A DNA stretch of 12,898 nt from Lentisphaera sp. (lineage in GTDB: Bacteria > Verrucomicrobiota > Lentisphaeria > Victivallales > GWF2-50-93), in the NCBI GenBank assembly GCA_020721745.1, contig DYMC01000059.1, forward strand, positions 1 through 12,898, given 5' to 3'. Each line of letters starts with the position of its first letter. Position 1 is the first letter of the stretch. The translations under genes were made by a program, and so were the position numbers. The notes beneath the pieces are model-generated. The model was given only the letters and a program-made list of their open reading frames with translations. It was not told where the DNA came from and did not search any database. Positions 1-6,726 of this stretch are shown one piece after another.

Positions 1-42
1 TCGCCCTCCTCATTCCTGGAAAATTTTGCGCCTTGCATTTCG

Positions 43-88
43 GGCTTTTTGAGCCTGTCTGCCGATAGGCAGGCGGGATCAGATTTTT
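43..88 (+). terminator. Stem-loops before cluster A, possible terminator of an upstream gene
   Basis: Two small hairpins lie in tandem. GGCT (43-46) pairs with AGCC (52-55), and CTGCC (59-63) pairs with GGCAG (68-72) around a GATA loop. An alternative pairing is GCCTG (53-57) with CAGGC (70-74). A run of five T lies at 84-88, about ten bases after the second stem, which is too far for a textbook intrinsic terminator. The first 99 bases contain no convincing gene end or promoter, so the assignment to an upstream gene is a guess. Confidence 0.25.
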
Positions 89-99
89 AGGTTTTTGCA

Positions 100-660
100 G
101 TGCGATCAGGCCAGATTTTTTACGAGTCCATCAAGTTTCGGACGTTGAAAATGACTCCGCCGGGAATGAAGAGTGCGGCAGTAATCAGTGGTCGACTGAA
201 ACATTCTTGGTTGGAAAACCAAATTCTCAACAAGATGCCCGACGTCGTCGTGTTGTTGAGGCACGGTGCCGGGTGGCCTGCTTTGGAGAGGTTTTTGGAC
301 GACGCGAATGAAGCCGTTGAGCTTGCCGATAAAGTGGAATTTGGTTTCAGCCCTGCGATGCTTGTGGATAACTGCGCCCAACTGGACGTCCTGCTTAAGG
401 AGCAGCGCGACTCTCTCCGCGAAGCTGTTCATGATGCCTACAAGCAGTATTTCAATAATGTTGATGATGTGTCAATCCGTCTACGTAAGGCAGCACAAGA
501 CATGCAAAAGGCGTTGTCTGATCTGATGGATGAGTGGAACAAGAGTGATGACGCTGTGTCTGATGATGTATTGCGTGACCGTTGGAACACGGTGATTGAA
601 AAGGCGGAGATCCTTCGCGATGTCCTCGATGCCTTGCCTAAAGGAATTGTATTGCCATGA
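100..660 (+). CDS. Hypothetical helical protein, first gene of the response-regulator/HEPN cluster
   Basis: I do not recognise this family. With the GTG start at 100 the product has 186 residues. ATG codons at 151 and 166 are equally plausible, because none of the three has a strong Shine-Dalgarno site (TAGG lies before 100, CGGA before 151). The sequence is soluble-looking, with no signal peptide or membrane segment. The C-terminal two thirds is rich in charged heptad-like helix, with many Asp, Glu, Arg and Leu residues, and probably forms a helical bundle or coiled coil. The stop codon overlaps the start of the next gene as ATGA at 657-660, so the two are very likely translationally coupled and the proteins may act together. 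A role as an adaptor or regulator of the response regulator is inference only. Confidence 0.7.
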   Translation: MRSGQIFYESIKFRTLKMTPPGMKSAAVISGRLKHSWLENQILNKMPDVVVLLRHGAGWPALERFLDDANEAVELADKVEFGFSPAMLVDNCAQLDVLLKEQRDSLREAVHDAYKQYFNNVDDVSIRLRKAAQDMQKALSDLMDEWNKSDDAVSDDVLRDRWNTVIEKAEILRDVLDALPKGIVLP

Positions 661-2294
661 ACCCGCCCCGCATTCTGGTAGTGGACGATCAATTGGTACA
701 CGATGAAACCGAGAGGAACATATTTCTCGATGGCGTGGGTTTGAACCCCAGCAATACCTCACCCTGGGCCGAAGTGGTGTTTTGCTCAGGCCAGCGTGAG
801 GAAGGAATGAAGTTGACCAACGATTACGACGTCGTAAAACAAGCGGTGGCGTCCGCGGACTGGGCACTGGTCCTGCTCGACGTGCAGTTCGATTCCGGCG
901 AGCGGGATTCCAGCGGGCGCCCTGCCGGGCAGGAAGGTGACGATTCTTTTGGCATAGTGGTCCAGCGGATCTTGGTGATGGAATACCCTGACCTGCCGGT
1001 CATCATGCTGACGGGCAAGCGACAGGAAGAAATCGGCGAGTCCGACGTACCCTATCTGTCGAAATACAAACTCGGTGCCCATGAATTGAAGCTGGCTCTG
1101 CTACGTCACGGCCGGATGGAAGTCGAGGCGAAGCGCGCGTTGCTTGGGCTCGATGACTCGATTCAAGCCAACGCCCCTGCGACCATTGCAGCCTTCCGCA
1201 AGGCGTTCATTCATGCCCGATCCGATGCCTCCGTGTTGATCCTTGGAGAAAGCGGAACGGGCAAGGAAGTATTGGCTAGCTATGTCCATCGCATGTCGAA
1301 GCGTAAGCATGGCCCTTTCATTGCTGTGAACGTGGCTGCACTTCCGAGAGATCTGGTCGAATCCGAACTGTTTGGGATCGCGAGTCAAACTGCGACACAG
1401 GTACGTAGTCGGATGGGCAAATTCGAGCTGGCCGACAGGGGGACCCTGTTTCTCGATGAAATTGGTGATATGGCCATGGACGTACAGGCAAAGGTTCTGC
1501 GTGCGCTTCATGGTAAGATCATGCGCGTCGGAGAAAGCGTGGAGAGGGATATTGATATTCGTGTCATTTGCGCCACTTCTCGCGATCTTGAAAAACAGGT
1601 GGAGTCAGGGGAATTCCGGTACGACCTGCTGTATCGCATCAACACAGTCCAGATAACCATGCCTCCGCTTCGAGAGCGAAAGGAGGATATCGCGCCACTC
1701 GCCCGAGGCTTCGTAGACAAATATTCCAAAAAGCAGGACAAGGTGGGGTTGTCGCTGTCCGATGGGGCGCTTGAATTGCTTAAGGAACAGCCGTTTTACG
1801 GCAATGTGCGAGAACTGGAGCATGTTGCGGAACAGTTGGTCGGGTCCGCTGGACATTATCAGGTCATCAGCCAGCGCGAGTTACTCGAAGTATTGGGTAC
1901 ATCCAAATCGACAAAGTCAACAAAATCGATGTCAACGGCTACTCCCTGTGTCATCAGCAAGCCGAGCACATTAACCGAGTTATTGGAGGTACTCAAAGAA
2001 TTCACAGTGGATAAGGATGATCCTGGCCTAAAGGGAGTGCTGTCCAAGTTGGATGAGGTTGTTAATCGTCTCAAACTCCAGCTTGCGGGTGCTGCCCTGG
2101 CGAAATTCATTAATCCAAACACAGAAAAACCGATACGCCAGGCCGCAATGCGTTATTTAACTGGTGATAGCGAGCTGAAAGGAAGAAAATCTGGCCAGAT
2201 CATTAATAGATTTCTCAATAGGGAACCAAATCATGAGATAAGAGATGAAGATATGAATTATCTAGTCGAGCTATGGAGGCAAGGGAATCACTAA
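657..2294 (+). CDS. NtrC-type response regulator (receiver + AAA+) lacking GAFTGA
   Basis: The product has 545 residues. Residues 1-140 form a receiver domain with acidic pair D10/D11, phosphoacceptor D75, T119 and K136. The receiver is longer than usual because of an acidic, Gly/Ser-rich insert at about 80-96. Residues about 165-400 are a bacterial enhancer-binding AAA+ domain. It has Walker A GESGTGKE (197-204), Walker B LFLDE ending at D267/E268, an FRYDLLYR segment (from 320) carrying candidate arginine fingers, and the sensor-II motif GNVREL (382-387). The loop between ELFG (237-240) and MGKFE, which normally carries GAFTGA for sigma-54 contact, reads IASQTATQV and is one residue short. 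A KSTKSTKS linker near 415-425 precedes a C-terminal domain (about 430-545) that does not resemble the usual Fis-type helix-turn-helix. AAGGA at 641-645 is the likely ribosome site. The AAA+ motor looks intact, but conventional sigma-54 activation is unlikely. Confidence 0.88.
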   Translation: MNPPRILVVDDQLVHDETERNIFLDGVGLNPSNTSPWAEVVFCSGQREEGMKLTNDYDVVKQAVASADWALVLLDVQFDSGERDSSGRPAGQEGDDSFGIVVQRILVMEYPDLPVIMLTGKRQEEIGESDVPYLSKYKLGAHELKLALLRHGRMEVEAKRALLGLDDSIQANAPATIAAFRKAFIHARSDASVLILGESGTGKEVLASYVHRMSKRKHGPFIAVNVAALPRDLVESELFGIASQTATQVRSRMGKFELADRGTLFLDEIGDMAMDVQAKVLRALHGKIMRVGESVERDIDIRVICATSRDLEKQVESGEFRYDLLYRINTVQITMPPLRERKEDIAPLARGFVDKYSKKQDKVGLSLSDGALELLKEQPFYGNVRELEHVAEQLVGSAGHYQVISQRELLEVLGTSKSTKSTKSMSTATPCVISKPSTLTELLEVLKEFTVDKDDPGLKGVLSKLDEVVNRLKLQLAGAALAKFINPNTEKPIRQAAMRYLTGDSELKGRKSGQIINRFLNREPNHEIRDEDMNYLVELWRQGNH

Positions 2295-4558
2295 TGATGG
2301 ATACCAGGGATCCTGTCGTCCAAGTCCTGACCGCCATTGCTGAAAATTCTGGCAGGAATGTTTGTACCGACTTGTCAAATTGGCATTCCCAAACTGAATG
2401 TGACTGCGCTGTCTTTTCCTACAAGCGGGATTTCTCGAAGCTTTGGGGGTTAGATAATGGCGGGATATATGGGATCATCCGAGGACTTGCTGAAAGAAAG
2501 GAGAAGGAATACACCCTTGTCGTGGTATGGGATGGGATGACGGATGAAAGGGAGGGCTTGATCGACTTGAGCCGTCACGTCACACCCTACGAATGGGCTG
2601 CGGCCCTGACGTTGGGGTTATTGCAGAAGAATAGGAGCAAGACTTCCTCCGCCCCGAAGCTGCGCTTTCTGATACTGAATTTGACCTTCCGTAAGTCTGG
2701 GCAGGGTTTTATAGAGGGTACGCTGTTCGGCATCCAGAACATCATGCCTTGGCTCCAGGACTACCGTCTTGTTTCTCAGTCACAAAACCGGGCTCGTGAC
2801 GCAATCCCTCAAACTCACAATAAGTTTGCTCTTTTGCGCCAGGCTTTGTCACCTCAAGACCGCGATGCCGGGATGCTTATCGATGACATCCGGTGCCCGG
2901 AACGTGTATTGACTACATTTGGTGATGACGTGGACCGTTCAGCGCCGATGGAAGCCCTGAAGGAGGCATGGCGTCAATATTTTCTCAAGCCGGGCGACAG
3001 GCATGCCATAGCAAATATCATCGGACCGATAATACTTGCAAACGGCCTTCCGAACGAATGCAGGGAAACATGCATAAGTTCCATACATAATCAATCGTTT
3101 TCCCTGCGAGCCTTTCGTTTTCTGCTGGAGATACTTGGGCTATTGCAGATAGATTCATCCTCTTCGAAGGAAAAAATTAGGCTGGAATCTGATGGTGGCA
3201 TCTTTGGCCGCCGAAAGGATGTTCGTTTTTTGTTAGTGGATGACCAATTTGAACTCGGTTATCAGCACATTGTTGCGCATTTGCTGTTTGGTAATGCCTA
3301 TGACCCATCAAAATGGCAGCGGTCGCAATATGATGTGAAAAATCTTGCTAAACTTCATTGCGAGAAAACCATCGATCTACTGAACAAAGCTCTTAATTCA
3401 GTCAATGACTGGGCTTTACCTCGCATGATAAATATATGCGATATTTTGTTGCTTGATTTACGGTTATGGGACAGCGACGCAAGCAAAAAATCTTATTTTC
3501 AAAGTGTTGTCGAAATATTTGAGAAGCTTAAAGCGTATGACTTGAATGATGCAAATCTTGAAAAGGCTAAAACTGCTGCCAGCGAGATTATGCAGGATAG
3601 AGATGGCAATGAAATATATGCCATAACCTTACTTCCGCTACTTATCAGTCATTATGATCCTTCCCTGCCAATAATCCTGTTCAGCTCGACTCATCAACGC
3701 GAGGTTATAGAATTTGTCAGGCATAGACCAAACATCATTACTACATTTTCAAAACCGCTGTTTACTGGATACGAAGAAAAACAATCATCAAGTAAATTCA
3801 TAAGAGATTTGGTTCGCGCTATCAATTCAGCGATGGAATTACACGAATCACGCATTATATGGGAGCGATTTCTAAATGTTAAGTGGGAAGGGAGCCCAAT
3901 ATTTAAAGCAAAAAATAAAGATGGAGAGATAGTATCATATAATGACAGCAATATTAAAAAAGAGCCAAACACCAAAGACGGTGAACTAAAAAAAGTATTG
4001 TCGGAGCAATATTGGGAATATATTGTAAAACAGCAATATTATGACTTCGCCTCGGTTCCATTTGAATTTATTGAAGGCGCTCTAACCCCTCGTAACGCTC
4101 AAAAATATGGTAATACCGGGTTTAACTTAATTGATGGGGACGAGAATGATGAGCAACTGCGTAACAGATTGGGGCGGTCTTTGCAGAATATTCGCAATAA
4201 AAAAGTGCATGGTCATTCGAAGCGGCCGCACGAATCTGAACACGAACACGAGAAGTGGCGGTTAATTTCTATTCTCCAATTTCTTGTGTATTTAGATTAT
4301 ATTGAACGTTGCAAATCTGCTCTAAAGGAAGAATTACATGTATCTTACTTTTCATGGTTCCTAAGAAAACTAAATATATATGGACAAGGATCTCCACAAG
4401 CCCTTTCTGCGAGTGAAAAAATTCCACATGTTTTCTATGCGTTATATGCTATTATGTATGCCGCCAAGACTAGTATAAAACAAAACAAGATAGCAATTTC
4501 AGATCCTACATTTAAAGCGATAAATAAACTGGCAGAACATTTTGAAACTTCATGGTAG
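2294..4558 (+). CDS. Receiver-domain protein with C-terminal HEPN-like RNase motif
   Basis: I chose the ATG at 2294 because it overlaps the upstream stop as TAATG and has AAGGGA at 2281-2286 seven bases before it. An in-frame ATG at 2273 has no such site. The product has 754 residues. Residues 1-300 form a domain I do not recognise. Residues about 313-500 look like a receiver: FLLVDD with D316/D317, phosphoacceptor D388 in DILLLDLRL, S464-S465-T466, and K487 in FSKP. The 72-residue spacing from D316 to D388 is longer than usual and implies an insertion. Near the C-terminus, R634-NKKV-H639 fits the R-x4-6-H active-site pattern of HEPN ribonucleases, followed by a His/Glu-rich stretch (641-653). 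The inference is a signal-gated RNase effector controlled by phosphorylation. The last 1.3 kb is AT-rich compared with its neighbours. HEPN-like nucleotidyltransferase partners or a non-catalytic HEPN fold remain possible. Confidence 0.8.
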   Translation: MMDTRDPVVQVLTAIAENSGRNVCTDLSNWHSQTECDCAVFSYKRDFSKLWGLDNGGIYGIIRGLAERKEKEYTLVVVWDGMTDEREGLIDLSRHVTPYEWAAALTLGLLQKNRSKTSSAPKLRFLILNLTFRKSGQGFIEGTLFGIQNIMPWLQDYRLVSQSQNRARDAIPQTHNKFALLRQALSPQDRDAGMLIDDIRCPERVLTTFGDDVDRSAPMEALKEAWRQYFLKPGDRHAIANIIGPIILANGLPNECRETCISSIHNQSFSLRAFRFLLEILGLLQIDSSSSKEKIRLESDGGIFGRRKDVRFLLVDDQFELGYQHIVAHLLFGNAYDPSKWQRSQYDVKNLAKLHCEKTIDLLNKALNSVNDWALPRMINICDILLLDLRLWDSDASKKSYFQSVVEIFEKLKAYDLNDANLEKAKTAASEIMQDRDGNEIYAITLLPLLISHYDPSLPIILFSSTHQREVIEFVRHRPNIITTFSKPLFTGYEEKQSSSKFIRDLVRAINSAMELHESRIIWERFLNVKWEGSPIFKAKNKDGEIVSYNDSNIKKEPNTKDGELKKVLSEQYWEYIVKQQYYDFASVPFEFIEGALTPRNAQKYGNTGFNLIDGDENDEQLRNRLGRSLQNIRNKKVHGHSKRPHESEHEHEKWRLISILQFLVYLDYIERCKSALKEELHVSYFSWFLRKLNIYGQGSPQALSASEKIPHVFYALYAIMYAAKTSIKQNKIAISDPTFKAINKLAEHFETSW

Positions 4559-4570
4559 CAAACATGCTAT
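4556..4570 (+). terminator. Weak stem-loop at the end of the HEPN gene
   Basis: TAGCA (4556-4560, starting at the stop codon) pairs with TGCTA (4565-4569) around an AACA loop, with one additional G-U pair, followed by only three T residues. This may be a weak terminator of cluster A. Its short stem and short T run make it doubtful. Confidence 0.2.
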
Positions 4571-4771
4571 TTCTGATGGCAAATACATCCATTATTGCCG
4601 TCTGTTCCCATACACTCTCACCTTTTTGTCTCTATGCAAAATCGTGTTGATAGTCTATTTTGGTGATGACGTGCTGTTTCCCTGATCTGGCACGCAATGT
4701 GCTTAGCATTTTAACAGTATCAGGCCCCACTCAGCAGGGGTGACGTATCAACCATCAAGGTCCTTCTCTTA

Positions 4772-4801
4772 TTGTTTTTTAATCCACCGTTAAGGCATAA
4801 A
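4772..4801 (+). promoter_or_regulatory. Candidate sigma-70-type promoter for cluster B
   Basis: TTGTTT (4772-4777) and CATAAA (4796-4801) match the -35 and -10 consensus partially (TTG retained; ATAA retained) with an 18-base spacer. Transcription would start near 4808, just before the structured leader, so the whole leader would be in the RNA. The matches are imperfect and the call rests partly on position. Confidence 0.3.
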
Positions 4802-4815
4802 ACCTGGCGGTGAGA

Positions 4816-4899
4816 ATGGAAGCAGGCCGGGCGCCGAGCAATCGGCGGGACGGCGGGATGTGCGAGGGTACCCCTCGTGCGTTTCGTATCCGTTTCCAT
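4816..4899 (+). promoter_or_regulatory. Structured 5' leader element, copy 1 (candidate cis-regulatory RNA)
   Basis: Predicted fold: a closing stem P1, ATGGAA (4816-4821) with TTCCAT (4894-4899), encloses two hairpins. P2 has outer stem GCCG/CGGC (4826-4829 with 4851-4854), a G-rich internal loop, inner stem GCCGA/TCGGC (4833-4837 with 4842-4846) and a GCAA tetraloop of GNRA type. P3 is CGAGGG (4863-4868) with CCCTCG (4872-4877). The Shine-Dalgarno sequence AAGGAG (4902-4907) begins two bases after P1, so opening or closing P1 could affect ribosome access. A 24-base block (4823-4846) is identical to 5450-5473 in copy 2. The fold was drawn by eye, and I could not match it to a named RNA class. 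Confidence 0.55.
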
Positions 4900-4914
4900 C
4901 CAAGGAGAGAGACC

Positions 4915-5292
4915 ATGAGCAATTCCGCTTCTCAACGCCGTTTCAGGAAACGCGCCGCAAATCTTTCAAGATTGATGTCCGAGGATCCTTCCCGTTTCGT
5001 CCGGGTATGGGAGACGTTTGTCCAAGGATGGATCAGCGAGATCAACGCGCGTAGAAAGGCATGGCAGTTCGAGGGGGAGGATGCGCCCAAGGACATCTTC
5101 GGCGTTTTCGATCAGGCGCGGCGTTTGGCGCGAGCGATAGGTGCAGAACGGCATGTGATCGTGGCTATGACGCTGGTTGACCTGCGCAACGAGTGTGCGA
5201 AAACGGTCTCCCATACCTTTTCCTACCGGCTCTATCGTCTCGATGAGGACTGTACGACACGGGTCCGACGGCATGTCGGTGGTTGGCCGTGA
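4915..5292 (+). CDS. Hypothetical 125-residue basic protein, first gene of cluster B
   Basis: The start at 4915 is supported by AAGGAGAG at 4902-4909. The same frame is open further upstream to 4810, but that part is the structured leader and should not be translated. The product has 125 residues, is rich in Arg and aromatic residues, and lacks a signal peptide or membrane span. Its N-terminus (SQRRFRKRAANLSRL) is strongly basic. The middle looks helical, around WETFVQGWISEINARRKAW and the FDQARRLARAIGAERH segment. I do not recognise the family. It lies between the two copies of the leader element and is followed by 254 non-coding bases, so it may be expressed separately from the genes after it. 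An RNA- or nucleic-acid-binding role is conceivable from the charge but unsupported. Confidence 0.72.
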   Translation: MSNSASQRRFRKRAANLSRLMSEDPSRFVRVWETFVQGWISEINARRKAWQFEGEDAPKDIFGVFDQARRLARAIGAERHVIVAMTLVDLRNECAKTVSHTFSYRLYRLDEDCTTRVRRHVGGWP

Positions 5293-5350
5293 TGGTCTCC
5301 ATCCATGCAGGCATGAACTTTGCTTATGGTCTGTGTGCCTTATCACAGGC

Positions 5351-5388
5351 GTTCACCTGAACCGAATCGCATCGCATCGTCCCATAAT
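5351..5388 (+). promoter_or_regulatory. Inverted repeat and -10-like hexamer before the DUF4407-like gene
   Basis: GTTCA-cc-TGAAC (5351-5362) is an inverted repeat of the size of a small operator, and CATAAT (5383-5388) is a good -10 hexamer. No convincing -35 lies at 16-18 bases, and a tandem ATCGC run (from 5366) occupies the space. This may be a second promoter upstream of leader copy 2. The evidence is weak. Confidence 0.25.
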
Positions 5389-5418
5389 CTTTTTCTTCTG
5401 ATCTGAATGTTGTTCGAT

Positions 5419-5434
5419 CCGGCCTTTTGGCCGG
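5419..5434. other. Perfect palindromic hairpin CCGGCC-TTTT-GGCCGG
   Basis: A six-base-pair perfect GC stem with a TTTT loop lies ten bases upstream of leader copy 2. No T run follows on either strand, so an intrinsic terminator is unlikely. It may be an additional domain of the leader RNA or a protein-binding palindrome. Copy 1 has no equally strong counterpart; only CACCG (4785-4789) with CGGTG (4808-4812) is seen there. Confidence 0.4.
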
Positions 5435-5443
5435 GAAACGAGT

Positions 5444-5520
5444 GGCAACCAGGCCGGGCGCCGAGCAATCGGCTGGACGGCAGGTGTGCGGGAGAGATTC
5501 TGCGTGTTGTTGAGGTTGCT
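5444..5520 (+). promoter_or_regulatory. Structured 5' leader element, copy 2 (candidate cis-regulatory RNA)
   Basis: This copy has the same layout as the element at 4816-4899. P1 is GGCAACC (5444-5450) with GGTTGCT (5514-5520), six Watson-Crick pairs plus a G-U. P2 has outer GCCG/CGGC (5453-5456 with 5478-5481) and inner GCCGA/TCGGC (5460-5464 with 5469-5473) with a GCAA loop. P3 is GCGGGA (5488-5493) with TTCTGC (5498-5503), closed by a GAGA loop and containing two G-U pairs. P1 and P3 differ in sequence from copy 1 but still pair, while P2 is nearly invariant. The Shine-Dalgarno site GGAGGAG (5534-5540) of the DUF4407-like gene follows 13 bases later. Confidence 0.55.
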
Positions 5521-5546
5521 TCCCAAAAATCCCGGAGGAGAAGAAC

Positions 5547-6710
5547 ATGGCTGCCAATGACAGGCCTGCAAAAGACAAGGATTCGGTTTCAGCACTCACT
5601 AAGGTGATCTGCTGGCTCGCCGCGTTTCCTCCAGATGCTTATGGGCGGGTGAAGACGCCGTCACTGCGCGCCAAGGTCCAAGCAAATGCCATTAGCGTCA
5701 TCGTGAGTCCGGTCGTCTTCACCATGGCACTGATGATCTACGGTACCGCGCTGGTCGGCAATTCGCCCTACCTTTACCTCCTGCCTGTGGTCGTCTTCGC
5801 CCTCGACAGGCTCCTTGTGGCAATGAGCTATACCCGAACCGCTGGATCCGGATGGTTGATCCTCATCCGGGCCCTCATCCTTTTGATCAGCCTCACCATG
5901 GCCTTCGCTGCGGGGCTCCTCTCCGAGAGTAAGGTCCTCCTGAAACTCATTCATGATAGAGAGGACGCGGCTACCTTGCAAACTCACGCCGGCCAAAACC
6001 TTCTTGCTCGAATAGAGGTCATCGAAGCGAAGATCCGTGAGAACGAAAAGGCATTGATGGAGCGTGACGCCATTGAGCATGAACGACTTGATGCTCTCAG
6101 GCTCTACGACCTTGAATGCCGGGGACGCGGTGGAGTCGATCCAAAGACCGGGATCCATATTAAAGGAGGGGGCAAGTGCGGCCAAAATGCCGCAACCCAT
6201 CAGATAAATGCAGAAAATGCCGCTGCCCGCCTCGAGCAGCTCGAGCGCATCGCCAGCGAGAATAAGGATCTTGATGGTCAGCGCGTCAGCCTGAAGAAAG
6301 AGCTGGCGACCCTCATATCAACGAAGCGCAGCCCGGCAGATTCAGTGATGAGCTATTGGAGGGGGCTTAAAGAAGCCGGCTTTGAGGTTAGGGTCAAGAT
6401 CGTGCTCCTGGCCCTATGTGTCATGTCGGCCGAGGCCTTCGCACTAATTATGTCAGAGGTGCCCGTGCCTGAGATCCATCGCCTGGCCGTGGCATATTGC
6501 GAGGGTGTCGATAAGGAACGGCTGGGGGTCTTTCGAGAAGCCGATGCGGCCGACATAGCCCGTGTGAGACAAAAAATACGGTCCGAAGCCGGTGATCGGC
6601 TGGCCCCGATGGAGGTCTCCGTCGACACCCCTACAACCCGTGATCGAATGCCTGAACGCGTCCCTGGAGACGACAAGTTAGTAGTTGAGCATGACAAGAC
6701 GGTTCATTGA
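5547..6710 (+). CDS. DUF4407-like membrane protein with coiled coil
   Basis: The product has 387 residues. ATG at 5547 is preceded by GGAGGAG (5534-5540). Hydrophobic segments at about 48-70, 75-93 and 102-124 are followed by a long charged helical region (about 130-265) and a fourth hydrophobic segment at about 282-303. This layout, three spans, a coiled coil and a fourth span, is that of the DUF4407 family of uncharacterised inner-membrane proteins. The coiled coil is interrupted at about 191-213 by a Gly-rich loop bounded by C191 and C211. The C-terminal 80 residues are charged, probably cytoplasmic, and include a second short helical region. It is probably the membrane anchor of the cluster B assembly, either sensing or forming a platform. 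The next gene starts 16 bases after the stop, with its ribosome site in between. The family match is from memory of its architecture. Confidence 0.75.
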   Translation: MAANDRPAKDKDSVSALTKVICWLAAFPPDAYGRVKTPSLRAKVQANAISVIVSPVVFTMALMIYGTALVGNSPYLYLLPVVVFALDRLLVAMSYTRTAGSGWLILIRALILLISLTMAFAAGLLSESKVLLKLIHDREDAATLQTHAGQNLLARIEVIEAKIRENEKALMERDAIEHERLDALRLYDLECRGRGGVDPKTGIHIKGGGKCGQNAATHQINAENAAARLEQLERIASENKDLDGQRVSLKKELATLISTKRSPADSVMSYWRGLKEAGFEVRVKIVLLALCVMSAEAFALIMSEVPVPEIHRLAVAYCEGVDKERLGVFREADAADIARVRQKIRSEAGDRLAPMEVSVDTPTTRDRMPERVPGDDKLVVEHDKTVH

Positions 6711-6726
6711 TCTGGAGGGGCGCGTG

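Larger units (their letters stand above)
4559..4914. other. Intergenic region between cluster A and cluster B
   Basis: These 356 bases hold no convincing gene. The left part is AT-rich like the end of the HEPN gene. From about 4800 the composition becomes GC-rich like cluster B, so the join between two DNA sources may lie here. The region includes a GCAC/GTGC hairpin around 4689-4701, a CCCC/GGGG hairpin at about 4724-4740, a candidate promoter at 4772-4801 and the first copy of the structured leader element at 4816-4899. No IS ends, tRNA fragment or attachment site could be recognised. Confidence 0.5.

Noticed and set aside
4810..4914. Upstream extension of the 125-residue gene through the leader
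   Set aside because: This stretch is explained by the repeated structured element, and ATG 4915 has a strong ribosome site.
5366..5379. Short tandem ATCGC units as a CRISPR or iteron array
   Set aside because: Fewer than three full short units are present, with no spacers or replication gene.
5419..5434. Perfect GC palindrome as a transcription terminator
   Set aside because: No T run follows on either strand, and it lies just before a leader and gene that should be transcribed.
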